This document shows positions 1-9,714 of a stretch of 28,204 bases of DNA, in pieces. The DNA lies in contig BMAT01009673.1 of the NCBI GenBank assembly GCA_019649035.1, positions 3,037 through 31,240 on the forward strand, in the 5' to 3' direction. Positions within the stretch are counted from its first letter, which is position 1. Every line of letters starts with the position of its first letter. The position numbers and the translations under genes were made by a program. A model generated the notes under the pieces. It ran no database searches, had not been told where the DNA came from, and was given only the letters and a program-made list of their open reading frames with translations. The DNA comes from Elysia marginata. Its lineage: Eukaryota; Mollusca; Gastropoda; Plakobranchidae.

Positions 1-84
1 GCATGTGTGAGGACGAGAAAAGGAGGCTTGTGATCCCCTCTGACCTGGGCTATGGTCAACGTGGAGCACCACCAAAAATACCAG
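1..84 (+). CDS. FKBP2: FKBP2 penultimate coding exon (partial at window edge)
   Basis: Open in the frame starting at base 3, ending CCA G|GTGAGG. It encodes the FKBP strand and loop with LGYG and GAPPKIPG, which line the active-site pocket in this family. The exon continues to the left of the window. The 84-aa ORF that runs on past base 85 is intron read-through into a SINE. Confidence 0.92.
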
Positions 85-1053
85 GTGAGGATCTTACTAA
101 ATTCAGCGTACCAGGCATGTCCTTTAATTTTGACTACCTGTAAAACTGGGCATTTCACCCTCACCAGTCGACATAAAGTACATATATATCACAGGTTACA
201 AATTACAAACCTGTGGAGCAGCGTGACTCAGTGGTTTACACATCTGACTCATCATCCACCTGGCTTGGGTACGATCCCAACCACAGCTCATGTTGTAGTT
301 TCCTAGGAAAGCAATATTATTTATCTCCAATTTTCTCAGTCCACTTACCTGTCAAATGGGTGTTGAAATTTGTAGAGTGATAGTATTTTAGAGCCTAACG
401 GGAAGCTGCACTGCATTGTGCTGGAATGTGTATACGTTGAATTTGCTCTGGTCTGTTTTGACCTTATTTCTTCATTGCAGGGCTTTCTTTTGAAAATTGT
501 TTATGAACATCATGCACCAATAAATATCATCAATGCTGAATTTTTACACTGTCAGCAAATTGAAGCACTGAGAAACTCACTCTGTGGTATGAATAACCTC
601 TAATTGGCTCGCTTAGTGAGTGAACTTAACTTTCTTAATAATAAATGTTGAAGTGATAGATTCCATCAATAGCCTTTATTCATTATAATGAAAAATAAGA
701 TAAAAAAGTGTTGTTTTTTTTTCAAAATATGTTCCATGAAAGATTGATGGGGTGCATGTAATATTGTGAGGATCCTGTTTACATTTTTAACAAATTTCTT
801 TCATTTGTTTTTCCTTAGCAGATAGTAGAGTGATTTCAGACATTAATGGTGGTGCTTTTGAACAATATGAATTGGATTCTTTTTCTCTCTATATATAAGC
901 ATTGTTAGGAAGTTAAATTGATGTTTCACTATTTAAGCAAAAAGTGGGTTTGAAAAAAAATTAATGTAGTATCTTTTTTTTTTCTTTGCAGGTGGAGCAA
1001 CCTTAATATTTGAAGTGGAACTACTTAAAATTGATAGAAAGGAGGAACTATGA
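1..1053 (+). CDS. FKBP2: FKBP2 (FKBP13-like ER peptidyl-prolyl isomerase), 3' end, two coding exons
   Basis: This is the C-terminal part of an FKBP-type peptidyl-prolyl cis-trans isomerase; FKBP2 is a small ER-lumenal folding enzyme that binds FK506. Joining exon 1-84 to exon 992-1053 gives one frame (first full codon at 3) that reads [20 protein letters not shown], then [19 protein letters not shown] and KIDRKEEL. The [21 protein letters not shown] and FEVELL blocks are the characteristic end of the FKBP fold. The intron breaks a Gly codon after its first base (phase 1), with GTGAGG donor and a T-rich tract plus CAG acceptor. The protein ends in KEEL, a KDEL-type ER-retrieval signal where human FKBP2 has RTEL. 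Signal peptide, N-terminal half and promoter lie left of the window. Another lumenal FKBP is possible, but the short tail ending straight in KEEL, with no EF-hands, fits FKBP2 best. Confidence 0.93.
205..440 (+). mobile_element. tRNA-derived SINE in the last FKBP2 intron
   Basis: The left part is tRNA-like: an A-box (GTGACTCAGTGGTTTACA, near 216-233) and a B-box (GGGTACGATCCC, near 268-279) at promoter spacing. The right part has blocks resembling the central domain of SINEs widespread in marine invertebrates: TTTCCTAGGAAAGCAATATT, then TCTCAGTCCACTTACCTGTC followed by AAATGGGT. It is decayed and I see no target-site duplication, so the 3' limit is approximate. SINEs are non-autonomous and are copied by LINE machinery. 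Confidence 0.6.
992..1053 (+). CDS. FKBP2: FKBP2 last coding exon with KEEL retrieval signal
   Basis: 62 nt: two bases that complete the split Gly codon, then 19 sense codons and TGA at 1051-1053. It follows a long T-rich tract and CAG at 989-991. It encodes [11 protein letters not shown] and KIDRKEEL. It is too short for ordinary ORF finding and is recognised by the conserved last strand of the FKBP fold. Confidence 0.93.
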
Positions 1054-1247
1054 ATGTACTGTGTCTAAAAAGATGTGTCGTAAAGTTTAGAATTATGCAA
1101 TATCTATTTGTGTCTCTCATCATTCTATCAAACACTCCCCCTGTTTCTATTTCAATTGCTTTTTTTCTGAGTAGTTTTATTTATTATAATTATGAATATT
1201 GTTTTTGTTGCTGTGTTTAATGTTTTGATTTTGTTGTTTTTGAACTG

Positions 1248-1253
1248 AATAAA
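1248..1253 (+). terminator. FKBP2 poly(A) signal
   Basis: A canonical AATAAA lies 195 bases after the FKBP2 stop, in T-rich 3' UTR. It implies a short 3' UTR of roughly 200-220 nt, with cleavage expected near 1265-1275. No other AATAAA is seen between the stop and this site. Confidence 0.75.
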
Positions 1254-1516
1254 ATTCTATATCTCTATATAAAATTCGTCTACTTTTTCATTGAACTATT
1301 TCATCTAACATACATTAAAAACCATTAGGAACAAGACAGTGTTGATACCCTACATTTTGATTGAATACTTTAAGTGTTATATTTTGAACTTTTTTTGATT
1401 GAACATTGGAGGTGGTGGGGTGGGCGTTGTTAGGTTTAAAAAGTTCCAAAGCAAAAAATCGTTTAACGGCTAGGGACTACCCCACTGGATCCTGACTTGT
1501 AAGAATATTCGAAATA

Positions 1517-1697
1517 CAGTGGAATCCTGATAAAGTCAACACCTCGGGACTGAAAAAAATGTGTTGATTTTAAGCAAGAGTTGACTTTAAGTTAACCATT
1601 ACAAAGATGTAAAGGAATACAAAATGGGACTGGGAAACAGTGTTGACTTTAAGCAAGAGTTTCCCTTAAAGGGGTTTACTTTAAATGGATTTTACTG
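1517..1697. mobile_element. pogo/Tigger-like MITE, 181 bp, with TA duplication
   Basis: Left end CAGTGGAATCC and right end GGATTTTACTG form imperfect terminal inverted repeats beginning CAGT, and TA lies directly outside each end (1515-1516 and 1698-1699). The CAGT start with TA duplication is the hallmark of the pogo/Tigger branch of Tc1/mariner DNA transposons. Inside, a block close to GTTGACTTTAAGCAAGAGT occurs twice. No coding capacity: a non-autonomous copy needing a transposase supplied elsewhere. Confidence 0.78.
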
Positions 1698-1746
1698 TAC
1701 ACAACTCCTTAGACATGGAGAGATCCTACCGCCAAGACTGCAGCAG

Positions 1747-1998
1747 ATTGATTGATTGAAGGGTATTTTTACAAGCCCAATTCCACTTCAAAGGTGCTCT
1801 CAGGGCTTGGGTCCCAATGACAATGTACGGGCTGCCACCCAGAGACTAGCGGGGATAACATGACTTAGCCTCAGCCGGTCACATTATACTGACACCGACC
1901 CAACCAGTAGGAGCCCGGACTCTGCTCGGCTGTGTTTCGAACCCGCGACCTCTTGGCCACGGAGCGAAGCCACTACCAACTGAGCTATCTAGGCCCCC
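1747..1998 (-). mobile_element. full-length tRNA-derived SINE (family A, copy 1)
   Basis: Read on the - strand, it opens with a tRNA-like head: GGGGGCC, then an A-box GATAGCTCAGTTGGTAGTGG, and a B-box GGGTTCGAAACAC (complement near 1932-1944). A tRNA-unrelated body of about 145 bp follows, ending in a (CAAT)3 tail at 1747-1758. The body is about 98% identical to 13901-14045 (3 differences in roughly 146 bases), so the family was active fairly recently. I could not find a convincing target-site duplication for this copy. The head is SINE promoter, not a working tRNA gene. Confidence 0.85.
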
Positions 1999-2247
1999 AG
2001 AAAACTAACGTTAAATACTAGATTTTTTTAAAAACCTACCCACCTAAATTTCCTAGCTCAGTTCGCCACGCATTAAAGCGTGCACTGGCTACTCAGTTCT
2101 CAGTCAGAGAAACATGCACAGTCAAGTAGTACAAACACACACACAAAAGCTTAACAATGCGTTAATGAAACGTGCAAAAGGTTAACACAAGCCTTGCAAA
2201 TCAAAACCTAACCTAATAATGACCCAAAAAGTTAAACTTAAAGGCAT

Positions 2248-2458
2248 AGGCCGCGAACATACTGCACCCGGTATGTATCCAGCCCGGCAAAGGAAAAAAT
2301 AGTGCAACTGTGAATAGTGTGATACACTGTGAAAAACCACCATCTGATCATAGCTGCAGGTATGATCAGACGGGGTTTTTTTTCCACTGTATCACAGTTT
2401 GCTCTATTTTTCCCGTTGCTGGGCTGGATACGGACCGGGCGCAGTATGCTTGTGGCCT
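2248..2458. repeat. 211-bp foldback (hairpin) repeat
   Basis: Two arms of about 100 bp are inverted copies of each other. The left arm starts AGGCCGCGAACATACTGC and the right arm ends GCAGTATGCTTGTGGCCT; both contain the block TATCCAGCCC and an A-rich AAATAG segment. The centre is TGATCATA, an 8-base loop and TATGATCA. Such structures are typical of foldback MITEs. It abuts the mariner fragment on its right, so it may have inserted into it. The ORFs on both strands across it are by-products of the symmetry. Confidence 0.75.
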
Positions 2459-2760
2459 GAAGGGATCCCTGCTTCCGTTGTGCTTTCTCTCGTTGAGTAT
2501 CATTGCTGTCCCTATATTCTGCAGTTTGTCTTTTGTTTCTATATCCCATGAATAAACCCAGGTTTCATTTCCAGTAACAATTCAATCAAGAAATCTGTTG
2601 TTCTCCTTTTCAAATCTCTGAAAGAATTGTCTGGAAAATTTGACTCTGCATTCTTTTTGCTCTGATGTCAGCAAATGAGAAACCCATTAATTTTGGAGAA
2701 CATCTACCCTTTATCATGCATCTCTGTGAGAATTCTATGAACAGGAGATTTTAATATTGT
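2459..2760 (-). pseudogene. mariner transposase fragment, inactivated
   Basis: On the - strand, pieces match the middle of mariner (DD34D) transposases: HRILTEMHDKG, then WVSHLLTSEQKECRV with KFSRQFFQRFEKENNRFLD, then IVTGNETWVYSWDIETK. Family equivalents are the WVPHELTEEQK block and FLDRIVTGDETWVHHY. The first catalytic Asp (VTGDE) reads Asn here. A TGA (complement at 2582-2584) stands where FLDRIV has Arg, another stop follows HDKG (2704-2706), and the frame shifts between the two blocks. The N-terminal HTH region and the C-terminal catalytic Asp residues are absent. A dead DNA-transposon fragment. Confidence 0.82.
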
Positions 2761-2917
2761 GGTTTCTTCTTTTTGCACGGAATAGCCTAAGATGTTTATC
2801 TAGACACATGCTAAATTTCATGCGCCTGCCATGCATAGTATTCCCTGTACGAGGGCGGGAAACTTACTTTTAGGGTGGACCTCGTAGCAACTCTCAACAA
2901 ATACATACGTATAAGGA

Positions 2918-3231
2918 CAGTGAAAATCTCCAAAATCAAAGCCCAATAATTCGAATTTCTTATAATTCGGAAGTTTCTTTACATGTGAGGTTTCTTTTTT
3001 CTCTTTGGCTTTGTTAAATGTGAAATCATAATTCGAACTTTGAAGAGTTCAGATTTCAATTCTCTTAATTCGAAGTTTATATTGAGGCCTTCAGACAGAA
3101 AGTTGACCTTCTGATCCCTAGCAGATTTTTTGGTTTCCAAAGCATGAATGTTAAATGATAAAAACTCACTGCACAAAGTTGCCACCCCATAATTTTTATT
3201 GCCAAGAGATTCGAATTAGAGGTTGCCACTG
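2918..3231. mobile_element. second pogo/Tigger-like MITE, decayed, about 314 bp
   Basis: Left end CAGTGAAAATCTCC and the complement of the right end, CAGTGGCAACCTCTAATTCG, are imperfect terminal inverted repeats. AATTCGAA-type blocks recur near both ends and inside. The CAGTG start is shared with the element at 1517-1697, but the bodies differ. The TA duplications expected at the edges appear to have mutated (GA on the left, TG on the right). The 68-aa ORF inside has no recognisable transposase motif. Confidence 0.6.
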
Positions 3232-3339
3232 TGTGTCATGACATTAAGTCTCTATAACTAGCAAAAGATACATGTACATGTATATTTTCCTCTTTAACCT
3301 CAAAATAATAAAAAAATAATTAAAAATACTACACCAATA

Positions 3340-3425
3340 CTGTCTTTGACGGCGCCAAAGGTGTAGTGACTGTCAGTGTCACTGAAGAAGACTGGTGGCG
3401 CTGACGGTTGCGACGAAGGTATAGA
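3340..3425. repeat. GC-richer segment with short inverted repeats, unassigned
   Basis: This stretch stands out in composition from its AT-rich surroundings. It contains GGCGCCA near its start, pairing with TGGCGC about 40 bases later, an internal GTGACTGTCAGTGTCAC near-palindrome, and CTGAAGAAGACTGG followed by GCGACGAAGG. The last pair resembles 3' ends of some retroelements that carry hammerhead-like modules. I cannot assign a family. Confidence 0.25.
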
Positions 3426-3642
3426 GGCTCTCATTAACAATAGTATTTTTTTAACAAGAAGATTGGCTGACGAGCTCAAAGGTATTACCAAGAAGATCAT
3501 AATTACATTATAGTGAAACATATTGTATTTAGGTTTACATTGAAAGTTCAATGTTTTTCATCTTTAAAAATTACCAAACAGCTGAAATAGTGGTTGGGAA
3601 TGAGATGATACACTTGAGGAGTAGGTGGTGATCTTTTTTAAT

Positions 3643-3870
3643 GGTATAACACTCAGTTAACAGTGGGGTGGTTAATCGCTATCTGAGAGGTCTCGGGCAT
3701 AATCCCCACCCAGGAGACAAACTTTACTTCCTCCACTGTGCCACTCCACACTCAATCATTAGTAATAGTAGCTAGGTCTTTTATTGTGTTAAGTCTCAGC
3801 GAAAGTCAAGGCGGTAAGGAAAGCAATGACAAACTACCTCACTGTGCCGCATGCCTCAAAAATGAGGACC
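3643..3870 (+). mobile_element. tRNA-derived SINE of a different family, decayed
   Basis: A tRNA-like head starts near 3643: A-box TAACACTCAGTTAACAGTGG and a degenerate B-box (GGTCTCGGGCATAATCCCC, near 3689-3707) resembling the GGTCCCGGGTTCGAATCCCC form. A tRNA-unrelated body of about 150 bp follows (TCAAGGCGGTAAGGAAAGCA is its clearest block). Body and head differ from the other SINEs here. No clear tail or target duplication, so the 3' end is a guess. Confidence 0.5.
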
Positions 3871-4730
3871 CTGTTTCTTAATCCCTGATGCTTGTCTCAA
3901 GTTTGCAAAACTTTACTTTCTTGTAACTTTTAATAGTTACGTTCAGATAACTTGAATATATGCTTTTTGTTTGCAACTAAATTCAAAGTGCCATATCTGA
4001 TGTACCGTATACTGTTAGTGTTAAGTCCAATTTCAGAATTTAAATGTTTTCCTTCACCTTTTTTTTTCGGGAATGGTTTGCACTGATCAGTAATTTAAAA
4101 AAAGCAGTAAAGCAGGTCATAACCGAGATATTAAAATAGCATTTTAACTACCTCAAAGAAATTTTTGGAAGAGCCCATTTACAATGTACTCATCTCTGTC
4201 AAATCTGTGCGAGAAGACTTAGTTGGGTTTTTTTGTTTTTGTTTTTTTTAATGCTACGCATTATTAATTTGTTTAAGTTAAAGGGGATACAGGCTTTTCT
4301 AATAAGAAATTTACATTTAAATTATATTAGATCAGAAAAAAATGTTTTAGTTTGTATCTTTTTCTATCTTTGTTTGTTTATCACGGTATCAGTAGCCCAA
4401 GTCCCAGGTAGTTATTACATAGTACTGTACATAATATGTATGCAGAATGCCAATGATACAAAAATAGTTATAATAAAAAAAAAACGTCACTCCTTTCTAT
4501 TTAAATCTATCTTTAATAACTTTATATGGAAGTTCAGACGTAACACAATAGGTAACTTATGAATATGATGTTAAAGGCAGAAGAAAACCTTTAGTTTCCG
4601 GGAATTCACCTCCTTACAACTTAGTTGTTATAATACACGACCCCCTCACTAAAATTTTAATGTTAAAGATTTGTTGGTTTTTTTTATATCTCCATCTGGT
4701 CTTAATTCTATTTTGTGAAAGTATGCGAGC

Positions 4731-4984
4731 ATAAAAACTGTGTCCCCTGTTTACAAAGAATGTATTATAAAAAAACTGTGTCCCCTGTTTACAAAGAAAG
4801 TATTATAAAAACTGTGTCCCCTGTTTACAAAGAATGTATTATAAAAACTGTGTCCCCTGTTTACAAAGAATGTTTTATAGAAACTGTGTCCCCTGTTTAC
4901 AAAGAATATATTATAAAAACTGTTTCCCCTGTTTACAAAGAATGTTTTATAAAAACTGTGTCCCCTGTTTACAAAGAATATTTT
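4731..4984. repeat. 36-bp minisatellite, 7 copies
   Basis: Seven tandem copies of a 36-bp unit whose core is ACTGTGTCCCCTGTTTACAA; the first copy carries two extra A. Copies differ at only a few sites, mostly in the ATGTATTATA part. Because 36 is a multiple of 3 and the unit lacks stops in several frames, repeat-like ORFs appear on both strands (SPVYKE repeats on +, FFVNRG repeats on -). These are artefacts of the array: no splice context, no start, and the array sits between transposon remnants. Confidence 0.9.
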
Positions 4985-7900
4985 TAAAAAACCCACTTGA
5001 GGTTTTTTATTTCAAGGCTACATTTGCATTCAACCAAGCCAGAGACTGCAAGCTGGGAGCAGAAAATATTTTTCAGCCCAAGCTAAAAATACCAAAATTT
5101 GTACAGCAGCTCTATATGTCTGTACATTTTGGATAGTCAAAAAGATTTGTGTAATCTTCTAATTAAAAAAAGAAAATAAATAGACTTCAATAAACAAACA
5201 CACACACATTTCAAATCGACAAAAACAACAAATACCTCTGAGGGTTAATCTTTCAATACCGCAAAAACAAACTCTAACAACTCCTAATTTTCTAAAATGT
5301 TTATTCATTCCTACCATGTTATGTACAGTTTCTCTAAAATCAAGATTTGATGGTAATTTGTTATGCTGTAAGAGTACCAAAATCATTCAATATACAAAAA
5401 AAAAAAAAAAAAAGCTTTTAAAATAGCTTTTCTGAGGAAGTCCAAGATAAAACGCAACAAAGTCTATGGGCTTACATTCATAAATAAAAAAGGAGGAACA
5501 GCATGAGAAAAAACCTCAAGATGTCTGATCAAAACATTTAACTTTTACCGTGGCATATTTGAGGCTTTTCATGAAAAAAAATTTTGCTTTGTAATTTGCT
5601 TACCAATTATTATTAATAATCTTGCAATAGCCTCGGGGTAAATTGAGTGACGTTTTACCATTTCTTTCAGGTTTCTCATGATTGAAATTCAGAAATAAAT
5701 ATGTCTCTCACATTCTATCCAAATGAGCCTCAAGTCACAAAGCCTAGTTTTGAGATACAGGCATTTAAAGTTAAGTGGATGGTCGGAAGTCAATTTTTTT
5801 TTTAATTTATATATTGACGCTAATACCATTTCTGAACAGATTACACACCTGATTCATGTTGAAACTTCATGTTTTATGTGCTTAATTTAATTTCTATAGT
5901 TATCGAGACAGTAACAACTTCCTCTTTCTGAAATTTCACACACCCTAACCCTGCCAACTTCAAATAGAAGCAAGATAGAGCTTGTTTGTGATACCAACCT
6001 CTAGCTACCTTCCAATATTGACCTTGGAGACTCATTTTGACTGGTTGCAAGACATATTTAGAAAATGATCCAACTACTTAAAACTGTATTTAAACAAAAA
6101 GGTATACTACACAATAAACTAAATGCTTTGATTACAAAAGGTCTCCTACTTGAGGTGAATTGTTTTCAATTACCAAAACAAAAACTGATGGAAAAGCTGC
6201 ATGACTTCTGCACTCTTTTTTATTTTACAATATCTTGGTCGCTCTGATTGAGCAAGCAAGTTATATATATTGGCATAGAGTTTTCAGTACAAGTTATTAA
6301 ATGTTACAATGAGAATGAATTCAGTTTATGGAGCAAACATAATTATGTAGGCCATAAATCCATTTGCACCGTTAGATCTAAAAGGCATAGAAGAAAGCAT
6401 TTGAAAATGACTCATCTCACTCAAAAAACATACACGCACACATTCATAATTAATCTTATCAAATCTGACCATCTCAAATGCTGTGGCTATAACCAACTAA
6501 AGCTTTTTCTGAACTTTAAAAAAAGACAGATACCTTGCGAAACTTATTGCATTTATAGCTGTACAGCTCCATGCCGTACAAAAATTCTAGAGATCATGAG
6601 CAGATAGTTTGTTAGAATGTGAAACTGAAAAGGACAAAGATCAGTTATAATATATTATTTCTTTCAGCCAAACGAAAAGATTACAAAGTACGTAACAACC
6701 ACAACACTGGTACATATTTTATGCTGCCATTCCTTTGAATGTCTTCACCAACCAACTGATTTGTACCTATATAAAGACTGGAAAAGGCATACACCAGCAG
6801 TCAAAATATGAGTGCTGTCATAACTGCTTGTATCAAAGGAAGATGGAGGCGCTGGTGTAACTACTAAAATCTACATGGGAGAAAGACTACCTTTACCTTT
6901 CTTTTAAATTCTAATGTAATAATAGAATTCATGCAGGAATAGAAAGCGACAAAATGCTTAAGCTAATCTGAAAGTGAAACAAAAACAAAAAAAAAAAGCT
7001 TTGCCAAATATTAAGAATAAGATCAACCATTTCCTCATTGGAGACTCGAACCTATCTGGACCAGGAGGCATGAATAATACTAATAATAGCAATGGTTTCG
7101 CAGGAGTGGGGTATTGCAGGTATAAAGGAGAGCATCATATTATTACACTGATTCAGTCCCTGAAACTATTTGATTGAGAATGCTTTGAGCATCGATCTAG
7201 TAAACATCTTCTTAACCTATGGCTGACTTTATGGGTGTGGTTTTGCAGACTAAGAAAATAATGTAAAAAAAAAAAACAACTAAAAGGTACATTTAACTAT
7301 CAAGATAAAGTTTGAGTTAACTAGAGTCACCTTCTTTGTTATCCTATTAAAAAAAAAATAGGAGGTGCCAAAAAAATTTTGCTTGGTTCGTTTTTCTTCC
7401 CTTTTCCTTTCTCCCTTTGTCATTAAAGACAGAACAGATAGAAAACTTTTAACTTTGTAACCCCTAGATATTATTGTAAAAGTTGAATCAAGATCTGATA
7501 TGTATTTGATTTTAACACTTTTCCCATGCGCCTATTCCTGTGCATTTCTCCTCGTACAGGGAATCCCCCTGTGAGGATATGGGCTCCTGTTCTTGTTTCT
7601 TTTTATTAATGGCATAACTCATTTATTAAGGTATGCTATTTTCGATTTTTGCAGTTGAGAAAAATGGCTCAGCATATTAGAAACATTTTTCTATACTTTT
7701 ATCAATGAGATATGCCATTTTGCTAGCGCAGTGACAGATAGTTACAGGCACGTTGCCACAAAACCAAAACTTCAAGATAAGAGAGAGCAAGCATCACATT
7801 GCATTCTTAAATGCATATATTAGCAATCAGCATTCCACAATGCAGTTTTCTGTTTAAACCATTCATATAGAATTGCATCTATCACTTCAATTTCCATATA

Positions 7901-9685
7901 TAAAGATTACAAGAGTTGAAATTTTGTAATATAATTCGAATTAATTGAGCCACATGATTGCATTCAAATCATAAAATGACACAATCAAATTACTCTACAA
8001 ATATGCTATGTACACCAAAGGATTAAAATGCATAGGTTCTTGACAAATGCATGAGTAAATATTTACATGCAACTGGTTCAAAATAAAGAAGTCTCTCAGT
8101 GTGTGACTGACACATTGCTTTTTAAAAACCCATTTCACCGAGCACAAAAAACATTTTCAATTTATTAATCTGGGATTACCCAACATAAATCAGTCTTTAA
8201 AAAATGCTTATATCTTAATCACATTTTCCACTAGTTTAAGACAATTGCTGTGAGCTTCCCCCTTTGACACTGATGACTTTTATATGCCTCTAACCCTTTC
8301 AATGAATTTTGTTCAACATGTTTATTCCTTTATTGTAAAAAATGCTGCACTGTGCTACACATCACTTGCTTTAAGGGACAAGGTATTTGCACATTGTATG
8401 AAGAAGCAGAAATTTACTTTTCATTTAACGGAGACTCAAAAATAAGGCTGCCATCGCCAATGTACCAATATATGTTTAACAACTTTATATAGCCACATCA
8501 CCATCAAATTTTCAAGTTTTAACTGTTTTCGTCTTGGAATTAAAGGAAAAAATTCTGAAGTAACTTATGTGCCACCACACATCTCATTTTTGGGTTCAAT
8601 ACTGTTTAAACCAAAAATCTTTGTATTCCAATATTTTTATTAACACTTGCTCATGTTCACAATCATGCAATAATTTTGAAAGATTAAATTTTCCAAAGAA
8701 AGCATTTTGATAAAGGATATGGAATCAGGCATTCGATACAGAGAAAATGCTAATATGAGCAATACCAACCATGCAATAAAAAAACTAGTAAATGCTGTTT
8801 ATATAGCAAGCATGAATATGAATCCTCAAAATTTAAATTTGATTAGCTAAAATCATTTGTTAATTTGAAGTTAGATCAAATAAGGTGTAAAAAGCTGTGC
8901 ACTAAACATGGTTTCAACTGCATTATATTTCTAGGACCTCTCTCAATACTTAAAAGGCATAATTGTGAGGCAGCTGGCGATTTCTAAGCTCATTGAAATG
9001 ACAAAACATTTCAGGATGGAATGGAACTTCTAGCTCTTAAAAATTCCAAATAGCGGCTGAGATATAGTTGGTCAAAGATGAGTAAATTGTATACCCACTT
9101 TTGACAAAATTGATCCTGTAGCCCAATAACTCAAAATTAGTACTGCTTAATAGCTCTGTTACTCAAAATCAGTAGCGGCGACTTTTCTCTGAAAAGCCTC
9201 AGCTGCTGCGCACTAAATCTAAAAATTTTGGGGATTCTTAATCTTAGCTTTGTGTTCAATCATTCACTGTCTGTGTCTCTCCACTCCCCATCCCGCTTTA
9301 GTCCTTTAGAGTTAGACTCATATCTCTTTTTTTAGTTTTGATAAAGAGACCTTTGAATTCTATTCACCACTATGATTATGCATAGTTTGAAAGTGAACAT
9401 TTATGTACTTGCAAGAACAGGAGATAAACATCTAAAATATGGTAAAATTGAAATCCGATCTTGACATTAGGTTGAATATTGCTTTCACATTGTCAAGCCT
9501 TTTTAGCTTAAGTCAATTTTGACAGTATTGAGAAAATTAGTTAAAATCATTATGGCCTTACTCATTTTCAACAAAGGCAAAAAGGTTATTTTGCAATTTT
9601 TACCAAAAATTGTTGGTCGACTTTATTCATTTCTTTAAAGCATGACAGCAGGCATTAAACCGATTCAAACAGTGCACCAGTTGCA

Positions 9686-9714
9686 TTTTGGCCTAAGTCT
9701 GACTTAGGCCAAAA
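9686..9714. repeat. perfect 14-bp-arm palindrome
   Basis: TTTTGGCCTAAGTC, a single T, then GACTTAGGCCAAAA: two perfect 14-base arms with a one-base centre. No ORF or transposon end is recognisable around it. It would form a compact cruciform. Confidence 0.85.

Noticed and set aside
52-306. 84-aa ORF on +
   Set aside because: Its first codons overlap the FKBP2 exon in another frame, and the rest is intron and SINE.
1930-1998. tRNA gene on -
   Set aside because: A and B boxes are present, but the sequence cannot fold into a proper cloverleaf by eye and continues into a repeated SINE body.
2238-2555. Overlapping ORFs of 103 aa (-) and 81 aa (+)
   Set aside because: They mirror each other because of the foldback repeat, and the - strand mariner reading uses another frame.
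4715-5136. Repeat-protein ORFs on both strands
   Set aside because: Produced by the 36-bp minisatellite; no start context, splice sites or family match.
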